Shown here: positions 10,001 through 20,091 of the stretch, in pieces
Numbering within the stretch: position 1 is the first letter of the stretch
Layout of the letters: every line of letters begins with the position of its first letter
Source: CAYMCO01 sp964388955
Lineage (GTDB): Bacteria; Chloroflexota; Anaerolineae; Anaerolineales; E44-bin32
Direction: 5' to 3'
NCBI GenBank assembly: GCA_964388955.1
Contig: CAYMCO010000002.1
Span: 62,001 to 126,000, forward strand
DNA length: 64,000 bases
The notes under the pieces: model-generated
Told to the model about the DNA's origin: nothing
Seen by the model: only the letters and a program-made list of their open reading frames with translations
Databases searched by the model: none
Translations under genes and position numbers: made by a program

Positions 10001-13000
10001 CTTGCTGTTGCTCCTGCTGGCCTGGTTTCAATCCGCAGTCCAAGGCACTGTGTTCGGTGCGTTCATCGCTCTGCTGGTGCTGTTTCAGCCCCTCACTCAC
10101 CCGGTGACCTGGGCGACCACCGCGACGGGGCTGCGTAGAATCTCATACCGTGAGCTGGGGCATGCCTTGCTGCGGGCCGTTGTGGAAGCGGCCTTGATCC
10201 CCTACCAGGCTGGCCTGGCCCTGGACGCCATCGTGCGTGTGTGGTATCGCCGCCTGGTGAGCGGCAAACACTTGCTCGAATGGACGGCATCGCAGATGGC
10301 CCGGTGGCAGCAGGCGCACCGCATCCGGCCGTTCATCGCCCATATGGGAATCACCAGCGGGTTCACCCTCCTGGCTTGGATCGCGCTCTTCTGGGGCCGC
10401 CCCAGTTCGGCCCTTGTCGCCGGCCCCTTTCTCCTGTTGTGGTTCATCAGCCCGGGGCTGGGATTCCTGCTGAGCCGCCGCAACCCCGTTCGGCGGCCGC
10501 AGGAGGAGTTGCGCGACAAGGAGAGATCGCGCGTGCGGGAGATCGCCCGCCGAACCTGGCGCTACTTCGACGAGTTCGTTGGCCCTGAATCCTCATGGTT
10601 GCCGCCGGACAATTATCAGGTCTCCCATCAGGACCGGATCGCCAGGCGCACCAGCCCGACCAACATTGGCTTATGGTTGCTGAGTGTGCTCAGCGCGAGT
10701 GACTTTGGGTACCTCAACCCTGCCCAGGTGCTCGAACGAATCCAGCACACGATGGACACCTTGGAGCGGTTGCAGAAGTTCCAGGGCCATCTCCTCAATT
10801 GGTATGAGATGCGCGACCTCAGGCCGTTGGAACCCAGATACGTTTCCGCGGTGGACAGCGGCAACTTCCTGGCCAGCTTGTGGGCGTTGGAGGGAGGGCT
10901 GCGGCAGCTGGAATCGACGCCGGCCTTGGGAAGCCGCTCGCTCAACGGGATAAAGGACACGCTCCAGGTGCTGGGCCGCACCCTTTCCCAGGAGGGAGCG
11001 CACGAACCATGGCGAGGGCGGATCAGAGAGATATCTCAGTTCCTGGCAGATCGGCCCGATTCGCCGGCCGATATCGTGGCCAAACTGAGGGCGGTCGGGC
11101 CCATGGCCGGAACCCTGGCTCGGGATCTTCTGGCCCCAGGCAAGGGCCGCTATGAGGCGGGCTATTGGGCCGCTCAAATCGAACGGCAATGCGAGGCCTG
11201 GCTCTCCCTCGTCGATCGCCTCTTCCCATGGCTGGAGCGGCTGTCGGACCTGCTGCTCACCGCCCGTGACCGGGGGGGCATGACGACTGCCGAAGTCCAA
11301 ACCGCCTTTCGTCGTCTACCCCTCAGCCTGGATGATCTTGCGCACGAACCGGACGTGCCGATCGATCGTCTGGAGGCTGTTTTCGCCTCCAGCGGGGCCT
11401 TGGACGACCCTATTCACGCGGAACTGGAGGCCTGTCGAAGGGCGCGCGCCGAATCCCGCCAGGCTGCACTAGAAATGCTGGAGACGATAGATCGGTTGGT
11501 CGCGCGTGGCGCATCCATCGCCCAACGGATTGACATGTCTTTCCTCTATGACCGCAAGCGCCGCCTGTTCGCGATTGGGTACAACGTCAGCCAAGGTAGA
11601 TTGGACAATTCCTATTACGACCTGCTGGCCAGCGAAGCCCGCCTTGGCTCTTTTATCTCCATCGCCCGTGGAGACGTGCCCATCGAGCACTGGCTGGCAC
11701 TGAACCGGCCCTTTGGGGCGGTGGGTCGCCGCCGGGCGCTCCTCAGTTGGACCGGCACGATGTTTGAGTATCTGATGCCCACCCTGCTGCAACGCACCTA
11801 TGAAAACTCGCTCCTGGATAACGCCGTGCGACAAGCGGTGCGCGTGCAAATACGCTATGCCCGTCGCCGAGGGGTTCCCTGGGGCATCTCCGAATCAGCA
11901 TACGGGGATCTGGATCCAAACAAGACCTATCAATACAAGGCCTTCGGCGTGCCCGAGTTGGGGTTGAAGCGTGGCCTCGAGGAGGACCTTGTGGTGGCGC
12001 CCTATGCCACTTTCCTGGCGTTGTCGATCAACCCCAGGGATGCTCTGCACAACCTGAGCGCACTTTCGGAGTTGGGTCTGGAAAGCAGATACGGATATTA
12101 CGAAGCCATTGACTTCGGCCGGGCCAGTCGACGGCCTGGCGAGAAGGGGGTGATTGTACGGGCGTACATGGCCCACCATCAGGCCATGGCCCTGATCGCC
12201 ATGGACAATCTCCTCCACCGCGGAATCATGCGGCGCAGGTTCCACGCTGATCCCCGGGTGCAGGCCACGGAGGCCCTGCTGTATGAGCGGATACCCGTGT
12301 CTCCACCTCTCTACCACATTCCTTCCCGTGAACAGCCGCGCGCTCCCGCTGAAGCCTTTGGGATCGCACCCTCGGAGAGCAAGTTTGACACCCCCCACAC
12401 CGCAAACCCCAAGGCGCAGTTGCTGGCGAACGGCAGCTACAGCCTGATGATCACCGGTGCCGGCGGCGGCTACAGCCGCTGGCGGGACTTCGACATTACC
12501 CGCTGGCGAGCGGATACCACCCGCGACCACTGGGGGACGTTCTGCTATTTGCGCGACCTGGATTCCGGGGACCTTTGGAGCGCCGCCTACCACCCCACAG
12601 GGGTGGAGAGCAAGGAATACGAGGTCGTTCTCGCCATCGATCGGGCCGAAATCGCCCGCACAGACTATGGGGTCGGCACTCATACGGAGGTCGTCGTATC
12701 TCCCGAGGATGATGTCGAAATCCGCCGGATTACCCTGAGCAATCGCTCCATTCGCAGCCGGCGGATTGAGGTGATCAGCTATGCCGAGCTCGCCATGTCA
12801 CCGCATGGGGCGGATTTGCAGCATCCGGCGTTCAACAAGTTCTTTGTCGAGACCGAGGCTGTGGAGGAGCTGGGCGCACTGATCGCCTGGCGGCACAACA
12901 AGAGCCCTGAAGACCCGCCTATATTCACCGGCCATATGTTGAATTTCGAAGGCCAGCCCCCTGCCATAATGGACTACGAAACCGATCGGAGCAGGTTCAT

Positions 13001-16000
13001 CGGCCGGGGTCGGTCTTTGAAGGCCCCCGCCGCGCTGAGAGATGGGCTGACGAACAGCCATGGGTTTGTGCTGGATCCGATATTCAGCCTGCGGCGGGTG
13101 ATCACCCTCCGGCCGGGACAGCAGGTCCGTTTTTCCATGCTCCTGGGCGCGGCGGAGACGCGCGAGGGGCTGCTGGATCTGCTGACCAAGTATCAGGACA
13201 CATACGCAATCGAGCGCGCCTTTGAGCTGCAATGGGCCCACACGCAGCTTGAACTGCGCCAGCTGCGCATACAGCCGGATGATGCCAGGCGCTTTCAGAA
13301 GATGGCGAGTTTCATGGTCTACCCTCACCATCAATTCCGGCCGTCCGGGGAGCGTCTCAGCCAGAACAAGCTTGGCCAATCGGATCTATGGCCCTACGGA
13401 ATCTCTGGCGACCTTCCGATTGCGCTTGTCTCTATTGGCGAGGAGCGAGACCTCACTCTGGTCCGCCAGATGCTGCAGGCACATACCTACTGGCGGGAAC
13501 ATGGGCTGAGGGCGGACCTGGTGGTCCTCAATGAGGAGACCAGCGCATATGAACAACCGCTCCATGAGAAGCTGACCAAGATGATTCAGGCGCACAGCGT
13601 TTATACAGGCATCGATGAACCAGGAGGTGTCTATCTGCGCGTCGCTGATCAGATTCCCGAACAGGATCTCACCCTGCTCCTGAGCGTTGCGCGCATCAAT
13701 CTGGTGGCGGCACGCGGTTCCTTGGCCCAGCAGTTGATCACACCCCGGGAGGATCTGGATTTGCCGGAGGAGCTGCCTTCGAGGCGCATCTCTGAGGAGC
13801 CCTCAGCCCGGCTCTCGTTCGTGGAATTGGCGCAATACAATGGATTGGGGGGCTTCACTCAAGGCGGTCGAGAATACGTGATCTACCTCGGCCCCGAACG
13901 GCAGACTCCCGCTCCTTGGGTCAATGTCATCGCGAATCCCGATTTCGGCACCCTGGTGAGCGAGTCGGGGGCCGGTTTCACCTGGTGTGGAAACAGCCAG
14001 CAAAACCGGCTGACCCCTTGGACCAATGACCCGATGAGGGATCCGGCCTGCGAGGCGATATACATCCGGGATGAAGAGAGCGGCGAGATATGGACTCCCA
14101 CCCCGGCGCCCTTGCGGGAGCGGGAGGCCTACCGCATTCGCCATGGGGCCGGCTACTCCATTTTCGAGCATAACAGCCACGCGATTGAGCAGGAGCTGCT
14201 TACCTTCGTTCCCGTCAACGATAAGGGTGGTGAACCTCTGCGACTCCAGCGATTGCGCCTGCGAAACGACTCCCGTCGTAGACGCCGCCTGTCTGTCACC
14301 TTCTACGCCGAATGGGTCCTGGGCGAAGATCGCGAGGCCACGCAGATGCATGTCGTCACCCGCTGGGATGCGGAATCCCGCATCTTGACCGCTCAGAACA
14401 AGTACCACCCCGAATATGGAGATCGAGTGGCTTTCGCCGGGATCTCGCCTCCCAGCGATGATTACACGGCGGATCGGACTGCGTTCTTGGGACGAAACGG
14501 GGATCTGATGAAGCCTGCCGCTATGAGCAGGATTGCCCTATCGGGCCGCACTGGGGCGGATCTGGATCCATGTGCCGCACTGCGGACGGAATTGGAGTTG
14601 GCGCCAGGCCAGGAAAAAGAGATCATCGTACTGCTCGGGCAAGCGGAATCCGCCGAGCGGGCCGGTGCCCTCTCCGACGAATATCGCCAGAACCATATGC
14701 TGGAGCGCGCCTATATCGAGACGCGGGAGTGGTGGGACCATCTCTTGGAGTCAGTCGAGGTCACATTGCCGGAGGAGCGTCTGAATCTGACGCTCAACCG
14801 GTGGGCGCTGTATCAGAATCTGAGCTGTCGGATCTGGGGCCGCACAGGGCTATACCAGTCGGGGGGCGCCTTTGGGTTCCGGGACCAACTTCAAGATGTT
14901 CTGGCCATGCTCTATTCCCGGCCGGATGTAGCGCGCCAGCACATCCTGCGCGCAGCCGGGCGTCAGTTCAGCGAAGGGGACGTACAGCACTGGTGGCATC
15001 CGACCAGCGGCGCGGGGGTGCGCACCCGCATCTCCGACGACCTGCTCTGGCTACCTTATGCCGTTGAGCGATACGTCTCCGTGACGGGGGACGAGGAGAT
15101 CCTGCACCAGCCAGTGCGCTTCTTGGAGGGACCTCCGCTGGGGGAGGACGAGCAGGAGGCATACTTCATACCGGAGGCGAGCCCCCAACTCGCCAGCCTG
15201 TACGAACACTGCCAGCGGGCCATCGCCAGAGCATCAAGCGTTGGGCCGCACGGCCTGCCCCTGATCGGAGGCGGGGACTGGAACGATGGCATGAACCGGG
15301 TTGGGGTGGGGGGTCGGGGGGAGAGTGTGTGGTTGGCATGGTTCCTGCTCCATGTACTGCGCCGGTTCGCCAACCTCGCTGACCGGTTCGGGGAACCCGG
15401 CCAGGCGCAGGCTTACCGAAACCGGGCGGAGGGCATGGCGGCCGCGATCGAGGATTCCTCGTGGGATGGAGCCTGGTATCGCAGGGCATTCTTCGATGAC
15501 GGGACACCCTTGGGATCCGCCCAGAGCCAGGAGGCGCAGATCGATTTGCTGCCGCAGTCTTGGGCGGTGATCTCCGGGGCCGGCGAACCGGCGCGCAGGT
15601 CGCAGTCGCTGTATTCTGCGTGGGAAAGACTGGTGCTGCCGGATGAGAATCTCATCCTGCTGTTCGCGCCGCCCTTCGATGAGACAGAATTGGATCCCGG
15701 ATATATCCGGGCATACCCGCCCGGAGTGCGCGAGAACGGCGGCCAATACACTCACGCCGCGATATGGCTGGCGGATGCTTTCGCCCGTAATGGTGATGGG
15801 GAGCGGGCGGTCGCGTTGTTGAGGATGATCGACCCCATAGGACACGCCGCGGACCCGGAGAGCGCAGACGTGTACCAAGTCGAGCCCTACGTCTTGGCGG
15901 CGGACATATACCATTTGCGCGGTCGGTCAGGCATGGGCGGGTGGACCTGGTATACGGGGTCGGCCGGTTGGTATTATCGCACATGGCTGGAGGAGATCCT

Positions 16001-16238
16001 CGGCCTGAAGCTGCATGGCGAGGAGCTGCGCATTGAGCCGGTGATCCCACCCACATGGGACGGGTTCAGCTTGCGATACCGGCACGGGGAAGGCATCTAT
16101 GAGATCAAGGTGGAGAACCCCGATGGAGTCGGTTGCGGGGTGAAATGGATCACGCTCGACGGGAGGCGCCTCGACTCCCTTGCCGTCCCGTTGGAGCGCG
16201 AGCGTACAAAGCATCGAGTGGTTGTCCGCATGGGGTAG
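7083..16238 (+). CDS. ndvB: Giant cyclic beta-1,2-glucan synthase (GT84 plus GH94 modules)
   Basis: At 3051 residues this is the largest gene in the window. The NdvB/Cgs family makes cyclic beta-1,2-glucan from UDP-glucose at the inner membrane and trims chain length with a phosphorylase-type module. The central GT84 part shows DSDTQLPPN (Asp776, Asp778) and RRQHRWIRGDWQ (about 920-930), flanked by hydrophobic segments near 555-600 and 975-1130. The C-terminal half has two supersandwich-like regions and the GH94 motif GGDWNDGMN with Asp2732 and Asp2735, the region of the GH94 acid catalyst. Family members are usually about 2800-2900 residues. The excess is an N-terminal module (about 1-175) with a glycine-rich two-helix segment, resembling general-stress (DUF1269-like) proteins. 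The ATG has only a weak upstream GGGGA. Confidence 0.93.
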   Translation: MRPSGILLGYFDDIEDAREVMRQLLGKQLRRIALIHRNANGGVQVYDLFRRDQVFGGLAGVVLGGVVAALWVVGYGQTVGQQLALKAMWPVGIGVLLGGLIGWVSVRFTQMGVDRGLIRRHSGWLIPEETVLILQLSSRHMGKAIRILRRSGEPQPMIYSIHPEREFHRREMAAKAVPLATPQLQLQARTLSRQHELAPRRGRRGLLFERLDEVKTVLDQVSRDLGEADELERSVSISAEWILDNAYIVRSHIRDVETNLSRKFYLELPVLAGGDLKGHPRVYELATELVRLTDGRLDEENIQAFVTAYQEGAWLTIGELWALPLMLRIALIERLQRLIEQVDRRLREHELADFWANRLLATSRNQPDHLFQALADLAQDQGDPSSFFASHLIGHLYDEEAALVPVQSWLERRLKRPLADLPREEQARQAGSQISIGNAITSLRELSLLDWRDVFERESRVEGILRRDPAGTYARMDFDTRDRYRQAVEEVGRHAETPEWTVADHLISLAEGHGQDPRRGHVGYYLIGAGRPELLGALGCPETGKYRVFGWVYRHHTGLYLSSIGVLTGAILVMLLGISSALESQSFWTLSALSILALFPSSQLALSMINYLVTRTLPPRKLPKMSFEREGIPTQARTLVVVPILLLNENSVREEIEKLEIRYLANPEQNLLFSLFGDFVDAPEMHMPSDETLREAAEQGIRALNERYPGDRFFYFHRPRDWSETEGRYIGWERKRGKLAELNALLEAGGGQESADILRVGKAGLLSEVHFVITLDSDTQLPPNTARRMIETIAHPLNRPVFDENGRLVEGTYTIIQPRVSTALPSATATPFSRLFTDPVGTDPYTQAVSDVYQDLAGEGSYIGKGIYDVRAFQQMLADRFPEELLLSHDLIEGAHVRVALATDIELFDEFPPDYMGYARRQHRWIRGDWQISEWVTPWVPGPDGKTARNPLSLLNRWKILDNLRRSLVEPASLLLLLLAWFQSAVQGTVFGAFIALLVLFQPLTHPVTWATTATGLRRISYRELGHALLRAVVEAALIPYQAGLALDAIVRVWYRRLVSGKHLLEWTASQMARWQQAHRIRPFIAHMGITSGFTLLAWIALFWGRPSSALVAGPFLLLWFISPGLGFLLSRRNPVRRPQEELRDKERSRVREIARRTWRYFDEFVGPESSWLPPDNYQVSHQDRIARRTSPTNIGLWLLSVLSASDFGYLNPAQVLERIQHTMDTLERLQKFQGHLLNWYEMRDLRPLEPRYVSAVDSGNFLASLWALEGGLRQLESTPALGSRSLNGIKDTLQVLGRTLSQEGAHEPWRGRIREISQFLADRPDSPADIVAKLRAVGPMAGTLARDLLAPGKGRYEAGYWAAQIERQCEAWLSLVDRLFPWLERLSDLLLTARDRGGMTTAEVQTAFRRLPLSLDDLAHEPDVPIDRLEAVFASSGALDDPIHAELEACRRARAESRQAALEMLETIDRLVARGASIAQRIDMSFLYDRKRRLFAIGYNVSQGRLDNSYYDLLASEARLGSFISIARGDVPIEHWLALNRPFGAVGRRRALLSWTGTMFEYLMPTLLQRTYENSLLDNAVRQAVRVQIRYARRRGVPWGISESAYGDLDPNKTYQYKAFGVPELGLKRGLEEDLVVAPYATFLALSINPRDALHNLSALSELGLESRYGYYEAIDFGRASRRPGEKGVIVRAYMAHHQAMALIAMDNLLHRGIMRRRFHADPRVQATEALLYERIPVSPPLYHIPSREQPRAPAEAFGIAPSESKFDTPHTANPKAQLLANGSYSLMITGAGGGYSRWRDFDITRWRADTTRDHWGTFCYLRDLDSGDLWSAAYHPTGVESKEYEVVLAIDRAEIARTDYGVGTHTEVVVSPEDDVEIRRITLSNRSIRSRRIEVISYAELAMSPHGADLQHPAFNKFFVETEAVEELGALIAWRHNKSPEDPPIFTGHMLNFEGQPPAIMDYETDRSRFIGRGRSLKAPAALRDGLTNSHGFVLDPIFSLRRVITLRPGQQVRFSMLLGAAETREGLLDLLTKYQDTYAIERAFELQWAHTQLELRQLRIQPDDARRFQKMASFMVYPHHQFRPSGERLSQNKLGQSDLWPYGISGDLPIALVSIGEERDLTLVRQMLQAHTYWREHGLRADLVVLNEETSAYEQPLHEKLTKMIQAHSVYTGIDEPGGVYLRVADQIPEQDLTLLLSVARINLVAARGSLAQQLITPREDLDLPEELPSRRISEEPSARLSFVELAQYNGLGGFTQGGREYVIYLGPERQTPAPWVNVIANPDFGTLVSESGAGFTWCGNSQQNRLTPWTNDPMRDPACEAIYIRDEESGEIWTPTPAPLREREAYRIRHGAGYSIFEHNSHAIEQELLTFVPVNDKGGEPLRLQRLRLRNDSRRRRRLSVTFYAEWVLGEDREATQMHVVTRWDAESRILTAQNKYHPEYGDRVAFAGISPPSDDYTADRTAFLGRNGDLMKPAAMSRIALSGRTGADLDPCAALRTELELAPGQEKEIIVLLGQAESAERAGALSDEYRQNHMLERAYIETREWWDHLLESVEVTLPEERLNLTLNRWALYQNLSCRIWGRTGLYQSGGAFGFRDQLQDVLAMLYSRPDVARQHILRAAGRQFSEGDVQHWWHPTSGAGVRTRISDDLLWLPYAVERYVSVTGDEEILHQPVRFLEGPPLGEDEQEAYFIPEASPQLASLYEHCQRAIARASSVGPHGLPLIGGGDWNDGMNRVGVGGRGESVWLAWFLLHVLRRFANLADRFGEPGQAQAYRNRAEGMAAAIEDSSWDGAWYRRAFFDDGTPLGSAQSQEAQIDLLPQSWAVISGAGEPARRSQSLYSAWERLVLPDENLILLFAPPFDETELDPGYIRAYPPGVRENGGQYTHAAIWLADAFARNGDGERAVALLRMIDPIGHAADPESADVYQVEPYVLAADIYHLRGRSGMGGWTWYTGSAGWYYRTWLEEILGLKLHGEELRIEPVIPPTWDGFSLRYRHGEGIYEIKVENPDGVGCGVKWITLDGRRLDSLAVPLERERTKHRVVVRMG

Positions 16239-16425
16239 GAGGGGCGGGCAAACGGGGCCATTTGGTTGGCGGTTGGGGGCGTGCGAGCGGTCGCACGGCG
16301 GCCCAGGTCGCTCCGGCGAATTGGCTCAAAGGGCGGATGAGTTTGGCCCGATACCGCCGATAATGTAGACTTCGCAGCAGGCTGGCACCCGGAAGCGGGC
16401 ATGGGCGCTGTCTGTAGGAGCAATG

Positions 16426-16446
16426 TGCCGCCAGCCTCCGGCGGCA
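16426..16446. repeat. Short GC-rich inverted repeat downstream of the glucan synthase
   Basis: TGCCGCC and GGCGGCA form a 7-bp stem around a 7-nt loop. It lies in the 294-base gap after the glucan synthase, without a following T-tract, so terminator function is only possible. Confidence 0.3.
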
Positions 16447-16532
16447 GAAGGCGGTGCAATGGTCAGGCATAAAGCCACGCCTCAGGGGGATATACTAGGC
16501 CTGTTGGGAAGAAGCCGGATGGAGGATCTTGG

Positions 16533-19500
16533 ATGACGCGTGTGTATGCGCTGGATGAAGGGGAAGAACCTTGGATTGAACGGGCCTTCCGCACAGCCTC
16601 CAAGATTGATGCGGAGGTCGTTCTCTATGCCCTCATCCTCCTGCTGGCGTTATTCTCCCGATTCTATGGCCTGGGCGCTCGCGTCATGAGTCATGATGAG
16701 ACGACGCACGTCTATTTCTCGTGGCAGTTTGAGCAGGGGAGCGGGTACAGCCACGATCCCCTCTCCCACGGACCGCTGCAGTTCCATCTTATCGCTCTTT
16801 CCTATTTGCTTTTCGGGGACTCAGACGCAACGGCGCGTCTCCCCTCCGCGCTTTTCGGTGTGATCGCGGTGGGAATGATCGCCCTGTTCCGGCGCTGGTT
16901 GGGCCGCACCGGAGCGCTGCTGGCGGCCTTTCTGATGGTCATCTCCCCCTATATGCTCTATTACAGCCGCTACGCCCGCAATGAAAGCCTGGTGGTCCCC
17001 TTTGCCCTCGCGGGCGTATGGAGCATGCTGCGTTACCTGGAGACGCGCCAGGGCAAATGGCTCTACCTCTTCACGCTGGCGCTGGCGCTCAATTTCAGCA
17101 CCAAGGAGACGGCCTTCATTTTCACCGCCCAGATCGGGATCTTCTTGATCATCTATCAGGTCTGGGGGTGGCTGCGCGACACATGGGAGAACCGGAATCA
17201 TCTCTATTTGTTCCTGGGGGGTCTTGGAGCTTCTCTCGTTGGCGGCGTGATTGGCATCATCGGCTATCGCGAACTGCGCGCGCTTGCGGCGGCGGAGGCG
17301 CAGGGCGAGGCGGCTGGGGGGGGCTCGGCCGCCTCCCCCATGCTGGTTCTGGGGTTGGTGATCGGCGTGATTGGCGTCGCTCTGTTGCTGGTGGCATTGA
17401 TCCGCGCCTTCGGGGAGCGTCTGCGAGGCGGATTTCCGGCCTTCGATCTGCTGCTGGTTATCGGGACCATGTGCCTGCCCCTGATCGCCGCGCTTCCGGC
17501 CACCATTCTGGGATGGGACCCGCTGGCCTACGACGATCCCAGCGCCTATCTTCGCACCGCAGCGACGGTGGCTGCCCTTATCGCTGTGTCGGCCGCCATC
17601 GGCTTGCTGTGGGACCTGCGGCGCTGGCCGATTGTGGCCGGACTCTTCTATGTACCTTTCATCGCCCTCTATACGTCCCTGTTTACCAATGGCCGCGGCT
17701 TGGCCACGGGACTCGTGGGTTCGCTGGGATATTGGCTGGTGCAGCAGGGGGTGGAGCGCGGCAGTCAGCCGCTTTTCTACTATGCGCTGATCCAAATCCC
17801 AATCTACGAGTTCCTGCCCGCCCTCGGGGCGCTTGTCGCAGCCGCCTATGGAGCGCGAGAGTGGTTTCTCCGGCGGAATGGCGAGGCCTTGGCCCCGGCC
17901 GGAGACCGATCTTGGCTTCGTGCCGACTTTACCTTCCCCGTCCCACTGCTGCTGGGATACTGGACCCTGACCTCGCTGGTGGCCTATTCCATCGCTGGGG
18001 AGCGCATGCCCTGGCTGACGGTGCATATCGCGCTGCCGATGATCATGTTCGCTGCCTGGGGGCTGGCCAAGCTTCTGGGCTCGATTGACTGGAATGCATT
18101 TCTGCATGAACGCGGCTGGATGCTGGCTGGCCTGATGGTTCCGCTGACCCTGGCCGTGTTGCGGGCATTCGGCGGCCTTGCCGGTCCCAACCCGCCTTTC
18201 GCTGGCCAGGAGCTCAACCAATTGAGCAGCACGATGGGCTTTGTCGCCTCGCTGCTCGTTGCGGGGGTCTGCGCGGTGGCGCTCGTGAAATTGGCGGCGC
18301 GCTGGACGTTTGCGGACCTGCTCCGCCTTGGCGCCGCGGTCATCCTGGTGCTGCTCGCACTGGTCACAGCGCGCTCGGCCTTCCGCGCCGCGTACATAAA
18401 CTACAATTTGGCGACGGAGTATCTCGTCTATGCTCATTCCGGTCCGGGCCCGAAACTGGCCCTCAATCAGATTGAAGACTTATCGGTGCGGCTGACCGGT
18501 GGAAAAGATCTCGATGTGGCATACGACAACGAAATGCTGTATCCCTATTGGTGGTATCTGCGCCACTATCGCAACGCCGCCTACTTCGCATCCGAGCCGT
18601 CCCGTGATCTCCTCGAGCATCCGGTCGTGGTCGCCGGTGCGGCCAATTGGTCAAAGGTGGAAGCGATCTTGGGGGATCGCTACGAGCCTTTCAAATATGT
18701 CCGTCTGTGGTGGCCGAATCAGGACTACTGGAAGCTCAAGTATACGAGCTTGGAGAGCGAGTGGCGAATGGCGCTGCCCGAAGAGGTGCGCGCTCAGGAG
18801 CCGAAGTTCACTCTTAGGGATTATCTCAAGCAGGCTTGGAAGCACATCCGCCCCTTCTTCACCGATCCCGGCATCCGGAAGGCGGTTTGGGAAATCTGGT
18901 TCAATCGGGATTTCAACACATATGCCCAGGCGACCGGTCGCGATTTCTCCCTCCAGAATTGGGATCCGCGCAACGACATGAAGCTGTATATCCGCAAAGA
19001 TGTGGCGGCCATGGTGTGGGATTACGGTGTATCCTCCATCGCCCGTCAAGCCGAGGAGTATGTTGACCCGTATGCGGAGAAATTCACCACCCTATTTGCA
19101 GATCAGATCGTCGGGAGCGCCGGTCAAGGAGTCGGCCAATTCAACGCGCCTCGAGGGTTGGCTGTGGCCCCCGATGGCAGCATCTATGTGGCTGATACAA
19201 TGAACAATCGCATCCAGCATCTGAGTCCCGATGGCGAGGTTCTGGCTGTGTGGGGCCAGCGATCCGACCAGGCGGAGGGGCCAGCGCCGGAGGGGACCTT
19301 CCAGGAGCCCTGGGGGGTGGCTGTGGCGCCGGACGACAGCGTCTATGTAGCCGATACCTGGAACCACCGCATCCAGCATTTCAGCCCGGAAGGGGAGTTC
19401 TTGGGCGCGTTCGGCACCTACGGACAGGGCGAGACCAGCTTCGCCTTTTGGGGGCCGCGAGACGTGGCGGTGGACGGTGAGGGTCGGATTTACGTGGCCG

Positions 19501-20000
19501 ACACCGGCAACAAGCGAATCGTGGTATTCGATCCGGAAGGGAATCCACTCACCGAATTCGGCGGGGTGGGGACACTCCCCGGCTACCTGGACGAGCCGGT
19601 GGGGGTGGACGTGGACGCTCAGGGCCGGGTGTACGTTGCGGACACGTGGAACCAACGGGTCCAGGTGTTTGAAGAAGTGCTCGACAATGTCTTCGATTCG
19701 GTGGGGGAGTGGCCCATCGACGGCTGGTTCGGCGAGAGTGTGGAGAACAAGCCCTATCTCGCGGTGAACGACGCCGGGATGGTCTGCGTCACCGATCCGG
19801 AAGGATACCGTGTGTTGTGCTTCAATGCCGGTGGGGAGTTCTTGGGCGGGTGGGGGAGCTTTGGTGAAAGTGAATCGCAGTTCGGCGTCGTGGCCGGAGT
19901 GGATTTCGGCGCCGACTGCATGGTTTGGGTTGCAGATAGCGGGAACAGCCGGCTGATGCGCTTCCCGCTCAATTTCTGCGCGCCGGGGACATCCCCTTAG
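16533..20000 (+). CDS. Membrane glycosyltransferase (TIGR03663/Agl23-like) fused to NHL beta-propeller
   Basis: A 1155-residue protein. Residues about 28-625 hold a dozen or so membrane helices with the periplasmic-loop acidic motif MSHDETTHVYFSW near residue 50, as in GT39/ArnT-type polyprenyl-phosphate-sugar-dependent transferases and the Agl23-associated family. A soluble region follows, and the last 300 residues (from about 855) contain six NHL-type repeats with the recurrent IYVADTxNxRIQ signature, enough for a six-bladed propeller. GGAGG lies about ten bases before the ATG. It follows the glucan synthase in the same direction, so both may serve surface glycans, but they are 294 bases apart and an operon is not proven. 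Sugar donor and acceptor are unknown. Confidence 0.85.
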   Translation: MTRVYALDEGEEPWIERAFRTASKIDAEVVLYALILLLALFSRFYGLGARVMSHDETTHVYFSWQFEQGSGYSHDPLSHGPLQFHLIALSYLLFGDSDATARLPSALFGVIAVGMIALFRRWLGRTGALLAAFLMVISPYMLYYSRYARNESLVVPFALAGVWSMLRYLETRQGKWLYLFTLALALNFSTKETAFIFTAQIGIFLIIYQVWGWLRDTWENRNHLYLFLGGLGASLVGGVIGIIGYRELRALAAAEAQGEAAGGGSAASPMLVLGLVIGVIGVALLLVALIRAFGERLRGGFPAFDLLLVIGTMCLPLIAALPATILGWDPLAYDDPSAYLRTAATVAALIAVSAAIGLLWDLRRWPIVAGLFYVPFIALYTSLFTNGRGLATGLVGSLGYWLVQQGVERGSQPLFYYALIQIPIYEFLPALGALVAAAYGAREWFLRRNGEALAPAGDRSWLRADFTFPVPLLLGYWTLTSLVAYSIAGERMPWLTVHIALPMIMFAAWGLAKLLGSIDWNAFLHERGWMLAGLMVPLTLAVLRAFGGLAGPNPPFAGQELNQLSSTMGFVASLLVAGVCAVALVKLAARWTFADLLRLGAAVILVLLALVTARSAFRAAYINYNLATEYLVYAHSGPGPKLALNQIEDLSVRLTGGKDLDVAYDNEMLYPYWWYLRHYRNAAYFASEPSRDLLEHPVVVAGAANWSKVEAILGDRYEPFKYVRLWWPNQDYWKLKYTSLESEWRMALPEEVRAQEPKFTLRDYLKQAWKHIRPFFTDPGIRKAVWEIWFNRDFNTYAQATGRDFSLQNWDPRNDMKLYIRKDVAAMVWDYGVSSIARQAEEYVDPYAEKFTTLFADQIVGSAGQGVGQFNAPRGLAVAPDGSIYVADTMNNRIQHLSPDGEVLAVWGQRSDQAEGPAPEGTFQEPWGVAVAPDDSVYVADTWNHRIQHFSPEGEFLGAFGTYGQGETSFAFWGPRDVAVDGEGRIYVADTGNKRIVVFDPEGNPLTEFGGVGTLPGYLDEPVGVDVDAQGRVYVADTWNQRVQVFEEVLDNVFDSVGEWPIDGWFGESVENKPYLAVNDAGMVCVTDPEGYRVLCFNAGGEFLGGWGSFGESESQFGVVAGVDFGADCMVWVADSGNSRLMRFPLNFCAPGTSP

Positions 20001-20091
20001 ATCGGCCGTCCCACGGGGGAGAGCCGGAACCCATCCGAGGCGGGCTCGGCGGGCAGTTCAACGGAAGCTGCGGGGCAGGGGAGGGAGCCGC

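Noticed and set aside
16821..18437. 538-codon minus-strand frame inside the glycosyltransferase gene
   Set aside because: Antisense of a membrane-protein coding region; the translation is full of Gln, His and Arg with no domain.
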